A stretch of DNA of 64,000 nt from Faecalibacterium prausnitzii (GCA_004558805.1 SFDE01000015.1:1-64000); one strand, 5' to 3'; positions 35,592-44,913 are shown, numbered from the stretch's first letter. The notes: generated by a model from the sequence alone, not told the origin. Made by a program: numbers and translations.

Positions 35592-35843
35592 TTACTGCTT
35601 GACGCTGCACTTCTTGCCGTTCTTGCCCACGCGCTCGAAACGGACGGTACCGTCCACCAGAGCAAACAGGGTATCATCGCTGCCCTTGCCAACATTCTCA
35701 CCCGGCATGATGTGGGTGCCACGCTGACGGACCAGGATGTTGCCGGCCAGAACGAACTGACCGTCTGCACGCTTGGTGCCCAGACGCTGTGCTGCGGAAT
35801 CGCGGCCGTTCTTGGTGCTGCCTACGCCCTTTTTATGTGCCAT
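35592..35843 (-). CDS. rpmA: 50S ribosomal protein L27
   Basis: 83-aa ribosomal protein near the peptidyl-transferase centre. It begins [16 protein letters not shown], so it lacks the hydrophobic N-terminal extension that Prp protease removes in many Firmicutes; no prp gene lies between rplU and rpmA here (14-nt gap). Conserved [19 protein letters not shown] follows. AAGGAGG precedes the ATG. Confidence 0.97.
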   Translation of the reverse strand: MAHKKGVGSTKNGRDSAAQRLGTKRADGQFVLAGNILVRQRGTHIMPGENVGKGSDDTLFALVDGTVRFERVGKNGKKCSVKQ

Positions 35844-35857
35844 TGTAATTTACCTCC

Positions 35858-36169
35858 TTAGCCGTTGATCGCAGTGATCTCAACCTTGGTGTAGGGCTGA
35901 CGATGACCCATACGGCGAGCACTGTGCTTCTTTGCGCGATAGGTGATGATGTTCAGCTTCTTGCCCTTGCCATTCTTGATGACCTTGGCAGAAACGGTGG
36001 CACCCTCAACAACGGGAGCGCCAACCTTCACAGAACCCTCCTCGCCAATAGCGAGAACCTGATCAAACTTCACTTCGGAGTCGGCCTCAACGTCCAGCTT
36101 TTCGATGTAGACGATGTCGCCCTGCTCCACGCGGTACTGCTTACCGCCGGTAACAATGATTGCGTACAT
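35858..36169 (-). CDS. rplU: 50S ribosomal protein L21
   Basis: 103-aa 23S rRNA-binding protein. [18 protein letters not shown] is the standard start; the ATG at 36169 leaves 9 nt to AAAAGGA, whereas the ATG at 36178 leaves none. The C-terminal [15 protein letters not shown]-like stretch (here [17 protein letters not shown]) contacts rRNA. First gene of the L21-L27 operon, with promoter at 36258-36286 and a GACCCC/GGGGTC leader hairpin at 36212-36226. Confidence 0.97.
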   Translation of the reverse strand: MYAIIVTGGKQYRVEQGDIVYIEKLDVEADSEVKFDQVLAIGEEGSVKVGAPVVEGATVSAKVIKNGKGKKLNIITYRAKKHSARRMGHRQPYTKVEITAING

Positions 36170-36257
36170 TTTGTTCATTCCTTTTCGTTGTACTCGCTGG
36201 TCGTAAAGGCAGACCCCTGCGGGGTCATTTTGGGCGCCCACACCATGCGGCTAAAAC

Positions 36258-36286
36258 AGTATAGCAAAAAAATGCCGGGAATGCAA
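36258..36286 (-). promoter_or_regulatory. Predicted promoter of rplU-rpmA
   Basis: Minus strand TTGCAT, 17-bp spacer, TATACT. Confidence 0.75.
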
Positions 36287-36315
36287 GAGGAAATTTCCGC
36301 TTTGCGCATGTTTTT

Positions 36316-37356
36316 TTACTTTTCCGTCCTGCCGGTCTCCTCAATGCGCTGTTTTACCCGGGCGTTATAGCTTTCGGTGCGCTCCACAAACAGCTGCCGG
36401 GGGCTGGAGGCGGTCAGCTGGGTGTCCGCCCCGGCAAAGGAGAGGGGACCATCCAGCTTTTTCATAGCCGCCCGGTTTTCCGGGTTTAGCGCCAGCGGCA
36501 CCATCAGGGGCTTGCCCTTATATTTGCGGGTAAAGTAGATCTCCGCTGCGATACCCGCCACCACGGCGATGCCTGCCACCAGCTGGGAGACCCGGAGCCC
36601 GATGGAGGGCACCAGCATCAGGCTGTCGGTGCGCAGCGCTTCGATCCAGAACCGTCCTGCCCCGTACCACACCATATACCGCAGGGCAATGTCGCCGTTG
36701 AACTTGCGCTTTTTGATGTAGCGGAACAGCATGATAAAGCCTGCCAGACACCACAGGCTCTCGTACAAAAAGGTGGGGTGCACCGGCAGATTGGGGTCGA
36801 TGACCATGCCGCTCTGGGCGGTGACGGTGCTGCCCATCAGATAGGTGCGGGTCGCCTCGCTGTACATGCCCCAGGGCAGGGTGGTGTTGCAGCCGAACGC
36901 CTCCTGATTGAAAAAGTTGCCCCAGCGTCCGCAGCACTGTCCGATGAGAAAGCCCATGGCGGTCAGGTCGAACATGGGCAGCACCGGCACGCCCCGCCAC
37001 TTGCACGCCAGACCGCCGAACAGAAAGCCGCCGATGATGCCGCCGTAGATGGCAAGTCCGCCGTCCCGGATGGCGATCATATCCCAGATGCTCTCATATT
37101 TAAAGGGTGCCATTGCCACATAGTAGGCACGGGCGCTGATGATGCCCAGCACCACGCCGATGAGGATCACATCCACCATGCTGTCCGGGTCCACCCCGAA
37201 CTCGATGCTGTGGCGGAAGGCAAAGATCAGCGCAAGGCACAGACCCACTGCGATGCACACGCCATACCAGTAAATGCTGATGCCGCCGATGTGGAACGCC
37301 ACACGGTTCAGCTCAAATTCCAGACCCAGACCGGGAAACTGTACCAGATTTGTCAT
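36316..37356 (-). CDS. lgt: Prolipoprotein diacylglyceryl transferase
   Basis: 346-aa membrane enzyme that adds diacylglycerol to the lipobox cysteine of prelipoproteins such as the OppA here. About seven helices. The signature GRWGNFFNQEAFG near residue 143 and HPTFLYESLW near 193 match, as does RFWIEALRTDSL near 238 with the conserved Arg/Glu. A polar tail of about 60 residues after the last helix (GADTQLTASSPRQL) is longer than usual. The ATG overlaps the stop of the upstream M16 gene by 4 nt, so they are coupled. Confidence 0.95.
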   Translation of the reverse strand: MTNLVQFPGLGLEFELNRVAFHIGGISIYWYGVCIAVGLCLALIFAFRHSIEFGVDPDSMVDVILIGVVLGIISARAYYVAMAPFKYESIWDMIAIRDGGLAIYGGIIGGFLFGGLACKWRGVPVLPMFDLTAMGFLIGQCCGRWGNFFNQEAFGCNTTLPWGMYSEATRTYLMGSTVTAQSGMVIDPNLPVHPTFLYESLWCLAGFIMLFRYIKKRKFNGDIALRYMVWYGAGRFWIEALRTDSLMLVPSIGLRVSQLVAGIAVVAGIAAEIYFTRKYKGKPLMVPLALNPENRAAMKKLDGPLSFAGADTQLTASSPRQLFVERTESYNARVKQRIEETGRTEK

Positions 37357-38663
37357 TCTTCTTCCTCCTCATCCTCTGCGGCAGGCGCTGTGCCGTCCGG
37401 CAGGATATACATGGTCGCCATACGGTCGGTGGACAGGATCCGCTGCAGGGCGGCATCGGCATCCTCCGCCGTCAAGCCTGCCAGCATGGTGATCTGCTGC
37501 GCTACCGTCTGTCCGGAAAGGGCAAAATCTGCCATCTGACTGGCGGAGTCCTCCACATTTTCCAGATTTTCAATGAGCTGACCGTATTTTTCGTTCTTGC
37601 AGAGGGTAAAGATCTCCCGGTCCACCCCCTGCGTGCGGACCCGAGTGATCTCCTCCAGCAGCAGCTGTTTTACCCGGTCCGGCTCATCGCTTTCGCCGGT
37701 GAACAGGATGCAGCAGCAGCCGTCCACCCGCAGCACCTCGCCTCCAAAGTCCGGGTTCACCAATCCCTCATCGTAGAGGCGGCGGTACAAAGGCGACATG
37801 CCTCCCACGATGCAGCTGCAGATCAGGTCGTACAGCGCCTCTCCCCGCAGATCGCCGGATGCCAGCGGCTCCTCTTTAAAGCCCACCCCGAAGCAGGGCT
37901 TGGACACCGGCATGGTCAGCGTTTTTTCGGTGGCGGCAAGGGTCATAGGCTCCGGTGCCCACAGCCGCTGCACCCGCCCCTCCGGGCGGGGTTCCATAAG
38001 CCCATGGCGGGCACAGGCAGCAAGGATCTGCTCCATGGTGGTGTTGCCGGCGGCAGCAAGCACCATGTTGCCCGGGGCGTAGAACGCCCGGCAGCTGTCG
38101 TAAAGCATCTCCGGGGTGATCCGAGCAATGCTCTCCACCGTGCCTGCAATGTCGCTGCGGATGGGGTGGCTGTGGTACAGACATTCAAACAGCCCGGTGA
38201 TGAGCCGCCATTCCGGGTTGTCGTCGTACATCTTGATTTCCTGCCCGATGATGCCCTGTTCCTTGGCAATGGTCTGCTCCGTAAAGTAAGGGTGGGTCAC
38301 CATGCCCAGCAGCACATCCAGACTTTCGTCCAGCTGCTGGGTAGCAGTAAACAGGTAGCAGGTGCGGTCAAAACTGGTAAAGGCATTGGCGTTGGCGCCG
38401 GTCTTGGCATACTTGGCAAAGGCGTCCCCGTCCTGATCCTCAAACATCTTGTGTTCCAAAAAATGTGCCACACCGGCAGGCAGATGCACCTCCCGGTCCT
38501 CCAGCCGGAAATCCCGGTCGATGGAGCCAAAGCGGGTGGCAAAGATCACATGGGTGCCGGAATACCCCGGCATGGGGCGGACGATGACCGTAAGCCCGGA
38601 GGGCAGCACCTTCCACTGGTCCGCCACTGCCTGTTCCAGCACAGTCTGCTTATTCTCCAACAT
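37353..38663 (-). CDS. M16-family zinc metallopeptidase (YmfH-like, active subunit)
   Basis: 436-aa peptidase of the pitrilysin/insulinase family. The inverted zinc motif HFLEHKMFE near residue 68 supplies the two His and catalytic Glu; the distal Glu is expected about 70 residues later (EQGIIGQEIKMYDDNP). Together with the neighbouring protein it should build the closed chamber that degrades short peptides. The C-terminal tail is a run of Glu/Asp. It overlaps the upstream gene by 14 nt and lgt by 4 nt, so translation is coupled along the row. Function in the cell is not defined; relatives lie near peptide-modifying loci. Confidence 0.9.
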   Translation of the reverse strand: MLENKQTVLEQAVADQWKVLPSGLTVIVRPMPGYSGTHVIFATRFGSIDRDFRLEDREVHLPAGVAHFLEHKMFEDQDGDAFAKYAKTGANANAFTSFDRTCYLFTATQQLDESLDVLLGMVTHPYFTEQTIAKEQGIIGQEIKMYDDNPEWRLITGLFECLYHSHPIRSDIAGTVESIARITPEMLYDSCRAFYAPGNMVLAAAGNTTMEQILAACARHGLMEPRPEGRVQRLWAPEPMTLAATEKTLTMPVSKPCFGVGFKEEPLASGDLRGEALYDLICSCIVGGMSPLYRRLYDEGLVNPDFGGEVLRVDGCCCILFTGESDEPDRVKQLLLEEITRVRTQGVDREIFTLCKNEKYGQLIENLENVEDSASQMADFALSGQTVAQQITMLAGLTAEDADAALQRILSTDRMATMYILPDGTAPAAEDEEEEE

Positions 38664-39933
38664 GGTCGTCCTCCTTTGTCAGCAGGTAGCTTACCGACAG
38701 GCTCAGCCGCCGCAGGATGCTGCGGACTTCCTCTTTGGTCACGGCACGGAGGGCGTCCCGTGCCTGGTCCGGGGTCTGCACCCTGCCGCCCCGCAGCACT
38801 TCGATGTAGTACCAGCTCTCGATGCCTCCAAGGCTGTCCTCTACCCCGCTCATGCCGCTGAGCAGTCCCCGGCGGCAGTCCTCCAGCTCCTCGTCGGTGA
38901 TTTCCCCGGTGCACAGATCCTCCAGCTCCTTCAGGATCGCCTGCCGGGCACGGGCGGCATCGGCGTGCTCCACGCCGCTGTTCACCGCCATGCTGCCGGT
39001 AAAGCTCTGGAAGGAGGAGGAGCAGTAGTAGCACAGATGGTCCCGCTCCCGGACGTTCAAAAACAGCCGGCTGGTGACGCTGCCGCCGTACAGTGCCATG
39101 GCAAGCCGCACCGCTGCCAGCTCCTCGGGCTTCATAGGCTCACCCAGAGTAAACAGCATGCACAGCTTTGCCTGCACCATGTCGTAGGTCTCGGTCTTGT
39201 ACAAGGGCTGCTGCCGGGGCATGGCGATGTTCTCTGCCAGCGGCACCGGGACACGGTCCACAGCGGCAAGCTCTGCCAGCAGTGCCTCCCGCACCGCCGC
39301 TGTCTGCTGTGCATCGCAGCCCAGCACCATCAGTTCAATGTTGGCGGTGCGCAGCATCTCCCGGTATGCTTCGGTGAGCTGGCGGGAGGTCAGCCCCTCC
39401 ACCTCTTCCAGATAGCCTTCCTGCCGCACCCCCGCCGGGCTGTCCCCAAAGAACTCCCGGTTTGCCTGCCGCATACAGTAGATGCGCTTTTCGTTGATCT
39501 CATCTTCCAGTGCCTTTTTCAGCATCTGCTTTTCGATCTCCACTGCCTGAGGGTCAAAGACCCCCTCCACCAGATAAGGATGGAAGGCAGCTCCCAGAGC
39601 AATGGCGGCATATTCCCGGGTAAGGGGTTCCCCTTCCAGGGCAAACTTGTCCTTGATGCCGGTGACGCTGACGCAGAGATTGTGGCTGCAGCCCATGGGA
39701 CGGGCGTCCACGGTCAGGTCTGCTCCGTAGAGCTTAGCCAGCTTTTTGGTGAGCTGGGTCATATCCGGGCAGTCCGCATAGCCCCGCTCCAGCACCAGCG
39801 GCAGCAGAGCGTGTGCCGTCGCCGTCTCCCGCTTTGTCGGGAAGGCAAAGTGGATGCTAATGCGGCAGCGGTTGAACTTTTCTGCCGGGTCACAGGAAAG
39901 ATGGACGCCCGGCGCAATAAGAGTACGTTCCAA
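38650..39933 (-). CDS. M16-family peptidase partner (YmfF-like, no zinc motif)
   Basis: 427-aa M16 domain protein without HxxEH: at the matching place it reads HALLPLVLERG. The C-terminal half keeps the substrate-binding pattern (GGSVTSRLFLNVRERDHLCYYCS in parts, with the Arg/Tyr pair). Such inactive members pair with an active one, as in mitochondrial processing peptidase or YmfF/YmfH, and this one directly precedes and overlaps the active gene. AGGAG-like sequence precedes the ATG. It starts 45 nt after the carboxypeptidase gene. Confidence 0.88.
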   Translation of the reverse strand: MERTLIAPGVHLSCDPAEKFNRCRISIHFAFPTKRETATAHALLPLVLERGYADCPDMTQLTKKLAKLYGADLTVDARPMGCSHNLCVSVTGIKDKFALEGEPLTREYAAIALGAAFHPYLVEGVFDPQAVEIEKQMLKKALEDEINEKRIYCMRQANREFFGDSPAGVRQEGYLEEVEGLTSRQLTEAYREMLRTANIELMVLGCDAQQTAAVREALLAELAAVDRVPVPLAENIAMPRQQPLYKTETYDMVQAKLCMLFTLGEPMKPEELAAVRLAMALYGGSVTSRLFLNVRERDHLCYYCSSSFQSFTGSMAVNSGVEHADAARARQAILKELEDLCTGEITDEELEDCRRGLLSGMSGVEDSLGGIESWYYIEVLRGGRVQTPDQARDALRAVTKEEVRSILRRLSLSVSYLLTKEDDHVGE

Positions 39934-39978
39934 TTGATGCTCCTTCGCCTCCCGGGGGAGGCTGTTGTATTCTCTATG

Positions 39979-40797
39979 TTATCCTGCATCCTGCAGGGTG
40001 AGGAACTCTTCCAGACACAGCCCGCTGGCACGGATCGCCAAGGCGTTTTCCACCCCCACATACCGCCAGTGCCACGGCTCATACACCACACCGGTGACCG
40101 CCTGCCGGTCCTCCGGATACCGCAGGATGAAGCCGTACTCGGCGGCGTAGGCGGTAAGCCACTCAAAGGCACGGGTCTCCCCAAAACCGGTGTCCGGGGT
40201 GGTGTAGTCGGCGCTGAGGATGTCCGCTGCATAGCCGGTACCGTGCTCGTTTGCCTCTGCCTGCGGCTGAATGGATGCCGCAAGGGAGGCGGCTTCCTCC
40301 TCCGACCTGTGCCTTGCAAGGTAGTGCTGCCGCTGCTGCTCATAGGCGGCGGTGCGCGCCTCCGGGTCCTGATACCCGGTGACAAGGGTCAGGAGGATGC
40401 CGTCTGCCTCTGCAGCGGCAGCAAGGCAGCGGTACTGCATTGCCGCTTCTGCCTCCAGCAGAGTGCCTGCCTCGTCTGCGGCGTCCAGCCGGGGGGACGG
40501 CTCCTGATCGTAGGGCAGATTTGCGTTTACCAGCACCAGCCGCCCGTCCAGCGGGTCCATGGCGTAGTCGGTGCCGTCGTAGACGCTGGCGGCAAACATC
40601 TTGGGACCTGCGATCATCCGGTGGACCTTTGGCAGCAGCCACAGGATACCGTTGGTCAGCAGGGCGATCACCGCACCGCAGCCCGCCAGAAAGATCACCC
40701 AGTTGCGGGCAAGGCGCAGCATCTTGCGGCGCTTCCACTCCCGGTAGGTCAGGGGCTGTTTTTTTGCCGTTTCTGCGGCGGCGGGTCGTTTGTCCAT
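39979..40797 (-). CDS. Membrane-anchored D,D-carboxypeptidase (VanY/M15B family)
   Basis: 272 aa. Cytoplasmic tail, one membrane helix (about residues 33-55), then an extracellular M15 domain that trims the terminal D-Ala of cell-wall stems. Zinc and catalytic motifs are EHGTGYAADI (His185, Asp192) and EPWHWRYVG (Glu240, His243). The start at 40797 gives a normal anchor; AAAAGGAG is 13 nt upstream, somewhat far. It has its own promoter at 40859-40887. No vanA-type resistance genes are nearby, so a housekeeping role is more likely than vancomycin resistance. Confidence 0.9.
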   Translation of the reverse strand: MDKRPAAAETAKKQPLTYREWKRRKMLRLARNWVIFLAGCGAVIALLTNGILWLLPKVHRMIAGPKMFAASVYDGTDYAMDPLDGRLVLVNANLPYDQEPSPRLDAADEAGTLLEAEAAMQYRCLAAAAEADGILLTLVTGYQDPEARTAAYEQQRQHYLARHRSEEEAASLAASIQPQAEANEHGTGYAADILSADYTTPDTGFGETRAFEWLTAYAAEYGFILRYPEDRQAVTGVVYEPWHWRYVGVENALAIRASGLCLEEFLTLQDAG

Positions 40798-40858
40798 AGT
40801 GCAGCGTGTGCTCCTTTTACAGATTTGCAGCGCACTGCGCCGCACAGATACAGCCCTT

Positions 40859-40887
40859 ATTATACACCCCTTTGCATTTTGTGTAAA
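40859..40887 (-). promoter_or_regulatory. Promoter of the D,D-carboxypeptidase gene
   Basis: Minus strand TTTACA, 17-bp spacer, TATAAT. Confidence 0.82.
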
Positions 40888-40900
40888 CGCCGCCGGGTGT

Positions 40901-40937
40901 AAAAAAATTATGACCGGCAGTCCCCTGCCGGTCATAA
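40901..40937 (-). terminator. Intrinsic terminator of the threonine operon
   Basis: Perfect 13-bp stem TTATGACCGGCAG / CTGCCGGTCATAA; minus strand ends ATTTTTTTA, just after lysC. Confidence 0.95.
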
Positions 40938-40951
40938 CCTTTTCCGATCTC

Positions 40952-42151
40952 TTAGTCGAACAGCATATCGTGGATGGCGTTCACAGCCTTGTCGGCATCG
41001 TCCCGATCAATGATGCAGGAGATCTTGATCTCGCTGGTGGAGATCATCTTGATGTTGATGTTGTTGTTGGACAGAGCCTCAAACATCTTGGAAGCAACAC
41101 CACTGTGGCTCTGCATACCGGCACCCACGATGGATACCTTGGCACAGGTGGTGTCCACGCTGACATTGCTGAAGTGTGCGCTGTCCTTCAGCACACGCAT
41201 GGCAAGGTCTGCCTCTCCTGCAGAGCAGGTAAAGCTGATGTCCTTTTTGCCGTCACGACCGGTGGACTGCAGGATGATATCCACGTTGATGTTCTTCTGT
41301 GCCAGCAGACCGAAGATCCGGAAGCTCATGCCCGGCTCATCGGGAACGTTGAGAATCGTGATAACAGCAACATCGGTGTCCTTTGCGACGCCCTTGATCA
41401 GCATACCTTCCATATCCTTTGTAACCTCCTTAACCAGCGTACCCGGGACAGGGTTCAGGCTGGAGAGCACCTCCAGCTCCACGTTATACTTCTTTGCAAG
41501 TTCCACACTGCGGTTGTTCAGCACCTGTGCGCCCAGAGAGGCAAGCTCCAGCATCTCGTCAAAGGTGATCTCTTCCAGCTTGCGGGTGTTCCGCACCTTG
41601 CGGGGATCGGCGGTGTAGACGCCCTCCACGTCAGTGTAGATCTGGCAGCGGTCTGCGTGCAGCGCCGCTGCGATTGCCACAGCGCTGGTGTCGGAGCCGC
41701 CGCGACCCAGAGTGGTGATGTCGTCCAGCTTGTTCAGACCCTGAAAGCCTGCCACCACCACCACACGGTTGCGCTCCAGCTCCGAAGAGATGCGCTCGGT
41801 CTCCAGACGGGTGATCCGTGCCTTGGTATAGGCGCGGTCGGTGCGGAAGCCTGCCTGCCAGCCGGTAAGGCTGATGGCATGGCAGCCCAGCTCGTTCAGA
41901 GCCATTGCCAGCAGCGAGATGCTGATCTGCTCGCCGGTGGCAAGCAGCATATCCATCTCACGTGCCGAAGGGTTGTGGGTGATCTCGGCTGCTTTTTCGA
42001 TCAGGTCATCGGTGGTGTCGCCCTGGGCGGAAACCACCACCACTACGTCATTGCCTGCATTGTGGGTGTTTGCCACGATGCGTGCCACGTTGAAGATACG
42101 GTCACGGTCCTTCACGGAAGAACCGCCGAACTTCTGTACGATCAACGCCAT
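40952..42151 (-). CDS. lysC: Aspartate kinase
   Basis: 399-aa kinase for the first step from aspartate to Lys, Thr and Met. Kinase domain: IVQKFGGSSVKD at the start, VVVVVSAQGDTTDDL near 40, GRGGSDTSAVAIAAAL near 150, YTDVEGVYTADPR near 174. Two ACT domains at the C terminus (from about 265; ITILNVPDEPGMSFRIF and VSIVGAGMQSHSGVASKMF in parts) hold the feedback site. The position behind hom and thrB suggests threonine control, but the inhibitor cannot be read from sequence. GAGGAG precedes the ATG. Confidence 0.96.
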   Translation of the reverse strand: MALIVQKFGGSSVKDRDRIFNVARIVANTHNAGNDVVVVVSAQGDTTDDLIEKAAEITHNPSAREMDMLLATGEQISISLLAMALNELGCHAISLTGWQAGFRTDRAYTKARITRLETERISSELERNRVVVVAGFQGLNKLDDITTLGRGGSDTSAVAIAAALHADRCQIYTDVEGVYTADPRKVRNTRKLEEITFDEMLELASLGAQVLNNRSVELAKKYNVELEVLSSLNPVPGTLVKEVTKDMEGMLIKGVAKDTDVAVITILNVPDEPGMSFRIFGLLAQKNINVDIILQSTGRDGKKDISFTCSAGEADLAMRVLKDSAHFSNVSVDTTCAKVSIVGAGMQSHSGVASKMFEALSNNNINIKMISTSEIKISCIIDRDDADKAVNAIHDMLFD

Positions 42152-42248
42152 ATCTTGTCACTCTCCTCTTTTTCTCCCCCCGATCCTTCCCAGGGGGTCC
42201 ACCGGGTGGAAGCGGTCGGCTGCGCCTTGCACTTCCCTGTCCCGTTTA

Positions 42249-43154
42249 TCATTCCACTGTTGCGCCGGTGTTATCGGCATCCAGTCGCAGCAGTGTAAAT
42301 GCTTCACATCCGTCCAGACCTTCTAACAGCTCCAGACCCTTTTCCAGCTTGGTGTAGAATTTTTCGGCGTCCGCCTTTTCTGCCACCGCCATCACCGTGC
42401 TGCCTGCGCCGGAGACGTACACCGCCTTTGCGCCGCAGAGCCGTGCCATGTCAAACACCTCTTTGGAGCCGGGCATCAGGGGCATCCGGTAGGGCTGGTG
42501 CAGCTTATCCTCGGTGGCGATTGCCAGCAGGTCGTGTCTGCCCTCGCAGAACGCCGCCGGGATCAACGCCGCCCGGGACAGGTTGTACACCGCATCCTTG
42601 TGAGACACCTCTTTGGGCAGTGCCGCCCGCGCCGCCTCGGTGAGCAGCTTGTAGTCCGGCACGATGGCAGCAAAGCACAGACTCTTATCCACGTCCCGCT
42701 TTACCGAGTAGACCGCCCCGTTCTCGTAGACGCTGCTGGTAAGTCCTCCCAGCAGGGCAGGTGCCACGTTGTCCGGGTGCCCCTCGATGGAGGTGGCAAG
42801 GGTCAGCAGCTCCTGGGTGTTCAGCACATCCCCCAGCATCCGGTTTGCTCCCAGCAGCCCGGCAATGATGCACGCCGAGGAGGAGCCCAGCCCCCGTGCC
42901 ATGGGGATGGGGTTGGTCTGGGTGATCTTGAGCGGAGGGATCTGCTTGCCCACCTTGTCGAACAGCCCCTTGGCGGAGCGGTACACAAGGTTGCTTTCGC
43001 CCCGGGGGATCCGGGTGCCGTCTGCAGCGGAGATGTTCAGCACCTCGCTGTCCTCAAAGGTGACCGTGTTGTACAGTGTCACCGCCAGACCCAGCGCATC
43101 GAAGCCGGAGCCTACGTTTGCGCTGGTGGCAGGGACCGAAACCTTGATCTTCAC
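42249..43154 (-). CDS. thrB: Homoserine kinase
   Basis: 301-aa GHMP kinase that phosphorylates homoserine. Start KVSVPATSANVGSGFDALGLA is typical; the ATP loop is PMARGLGSSSACIIAGLLGAN near residue 87 (quoted in part), and the C-terminal AVYVSGAGSTVMAV is the third GHMP motif. GGAAGGGCGG precedes the ATG; hom ends 24 nt upstream. Threonine synthase is not in this window. Confidence 0.95.
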   Translation of the reverse strand: MKIKVSVPATSANVGSGFDALGLAVTLYNTVTFEDSEVLNISAADGTRIPRGESNLVYRSAKGLFDKVGKQIPPLKITQTNPIPMARGLGSSSACIIAGLLGANRMLGDVLNTQELLTLATSIEGHPDNVAPALLGGLTSSVYENGAVYSVKRDVDKSLCFAAIVPDYKLLTEAARAALPKEVSHKDAVYNLSRAALIPAAFCEGRHDLLAIATEDKLHQPYRMPLMPGSKEVFDMARLCGAKAVYVSGAGSTVMAVAEKADAEKFYTKLEKGLELLEGLDGCEAFTLLRLDADNTGATVE

Positions 43155-43178
43155 TGCCGCCCTTCCTTTCCTGCCGCC

Positions 43179-44408
43179 TTAGTCCGGCAGACGGCGGAGC
43201 ACCAGCTTTACGCTGCCGCCTACTGCCTCTACCTTCCGTGCTGCTTCGTTCAGCGCCTTTTCGTCGGCGCGCTCCACATAGTAGGCGCAGCCGTCGTAGC
43301 GCTCCGCCACCACCTTGCCGTAGCCGTAGATGGCTTCCACCACCGCAGGAGCAATGCCTGCTACACGCACATAGTATGCGGCAGGAGTGGGGTCGGTGAG
43401 CATCCCCTCCACCGGCTGTGCCGGCTGCCAGAACAGGCTGTCGTGGACCTTGGCGCCGTTCTTGAGGGCGTCCACCACGTCTGCCACCACAGCACTGGCG
43501 GTGGGCAGCTTGCCGGCGCCCTTGCCGTAGAACACTACGTCACCCAGCATATCGCCCTTGACCAGCACAGCGTTGAACACATCGTCCACGCTGGCAAGCT
43601 GGTTTGCCTTGGGCACCAGACAGGGCTCCACACCGGCGGCAACGCTGCCGTCCTTGCCCCGCTTCATCCATGCGATGAGCTTGATAACACAGCCCAGTTT
43701 TTCTGCTGCGTCCACATCCGCTGCGGTAATGGCACGGATGCCCCGGGTGGGGATGTTCTGGGGATAGATCTGGTGTCCGCAGACCATGGAGGACAGAATG
43801 GCGATCTTGCGGCAGGCGTCCCGTCCGTCCACGTCATCACTGGGATCCTTGGTCTCGGCGTAGCCCAGCTCCTGAGCGATCCGCAGGGCGTCCTCAAAGC
43901 CCAGATTCTCCCGCACCATCTTGGTGAGCATAAAGTTGGTAGTGCCGTTGACGATGCCCTCCACCTCGCTGATGACGTTGGCAGCCAGGCACTGGTGCAT
44001 GGGGGTGATGATGGGGGTGCCGCCGCCCACAGATGCCTCAAACAGGAATGCGCAGCCGTGCTCCTTGGCAAGCGCCAGCAGCTCTGCGCCGTAGGTGGCG
44101 ACCATCTCCTTGTTGGAGGTGCAGACGCTGCGTCCGCTCTCCAGACATGCCTTCACGTAAGGGTAGGCAAAGCGGGTGCCGCCGATGGTCTCCACCACCA
44201 CCCGGATCTCCGGGTCCTGCAGGATCACATCAATGCTCTTGACAAAGAGCTGTGCGGCGGGATGTCCAGAAAAATCCTTGGGATCCAGAATATACTTGAC
44301 CTCCACCGGCTCACCGGCACGGCGGGAGACCCCTGCAGCGTTGCGGCACAGCACCTCGTACACACCGCTGCCCACGGTGCCAAAACCCAGAATTGCAATT
44401 TTAGCCAT
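43179..44408 (-). CDS. hom: Homoserine dehydrogenase
   Basis: 409-aa NAD(P)-dependent enzyme turning aspartate semialdehyde into homoserine. Dinucleotide site KIAILGFGTVGSGVYEVL at the N terminus; catalytic region IVNGTTNFMLTKM near residue 160 and LGYAETKDPSDDVDGRDACRK near 190 (in parts). A C-terminal ACT domain (from about 330, YYVRVAGIAPAVVEAI) allows threonine inhibition in relatives. The ATG at 44408 is 7 nt from AGGAG; the ATG at 44414 is too close. It follows the ACT protein gene after 34 nt. Confidence 0.96.
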   Translation of the reverse strand: MAKIAILGFGTVGSGVYEVLCRNAAGVSRRAGEPVEVKYILDPKDFSGHPAAQLFVKSIDVILQDPEIRVVVETIGGTRFAYPYVKACLESGRSVCTSNKEMVATYGAELLALAKEHGCAFLFEASVGGGTPIITPMHQCLAANVISEVEGIVNGTTNFMLTKMVRENLGFEDALRIAQELGYAETKDPSDDVDGRDACRKIAILSSMVCGHQIYPQNIPTRGIRAITAADVDAAEKLGCVIKLIAWMKRGKDGSVAAGVEPCLVPKANQLASVDDVFNAVLVKGDMLGDVVFYGKGAGKLPTASAVVADVVDALKNGAKVHDSLFWQPAQPVEGMLTDPTPAAYYVRVAGIAPAVVEAIYGYGKVVAERYDGCAYYVERADEKALNEAARKVEAVGGSVKLVLRRLPD

Positions 44409-44442
44409 TGTCATTCTCCTCGTTTCCTGTTTTGGTCTGCAG

Positions 44443-44874
44443 TCACAGATTGTAACCGCAGTGCACACCCACCACCATCTGCTGCCGGGCAAGTTTCTCG
44501 GTCAGCTCCTCCGGGGTCATCTGCATGGTATCGGTGCGGATGGTCACCGCCACCAGTGCCGCCCCGTTTTCCGGCGTGGACTGGTTGATGGTCACGATGC
44601 TGGCACCGGCTGCGCTGATGCCTGCCAGCAGGCTTTGCAGGGCGCCGGTCTCGTCTCGCAGGGTCGCCATGACGGTGACCACTTCCCGGCTGTTCTCGGA
44701 ATCAAAGATACAATCCTTATACTTATAAAACGCACTGCGGGACAGGTCCACTGCCCGGGTCGCCGCAGAGATGCTGCGCGCCTCCCCGCTTGCCAGAATC
44801 TCCTTGGCGCGTACCACCTTGAGAAAGACTTCCGGCAGCACCTGCGCGTCTACCAGATAAAAACGGCGTTCCAA
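44443..44874 (-). CDS. ACT-domain protein, UPF0735/PheB family
   Basis: 143-aa likely amino-acid-sensing regulator, first gene of the operon before hom. The N-terminal half (RRFYLVDAQVLPEVFLKVV, then DLSRSAFYKYKDCIFD) looks like a small helix-turn-helix; the C-terminal half (VTVMATLRDETGALQSLLAGI in part, TINQSTPENG) is an ACT domain. A TTG start at 44874 is preferred since GAGGTG lies 6 nt upstream and it gives the usual family N terminus; a GTG at 44883 overlaps that site. It probably tunes the threonine operon, but a DNA or enzyme target is not shown. Confidence 0.85.
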   Translation of the reverse strand: MERRFYLVDAQVLPEVFLKVVRAKEILASGEARSISAATRAVDLSRSAFYKYKDCIFDSENSREVVTVMATLRDETGALQSLLAGISAAGASIVTINQSTPENGAALVAVTIRTDTMQMTPEELTEKLARQQMVVGVHCGYNL

Positions 44875-44913
44875 CTTGTTCACCTCACAAACACAAGTGT
44901 TCTTGCAGAAGAT

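Noticed and set aside
39979-40797. VanY-type vancomycin resistance gene
   Set aside because: No vanH/A/X or vanRS neighbours; the domain is also common in housekeeping wall enzymes.
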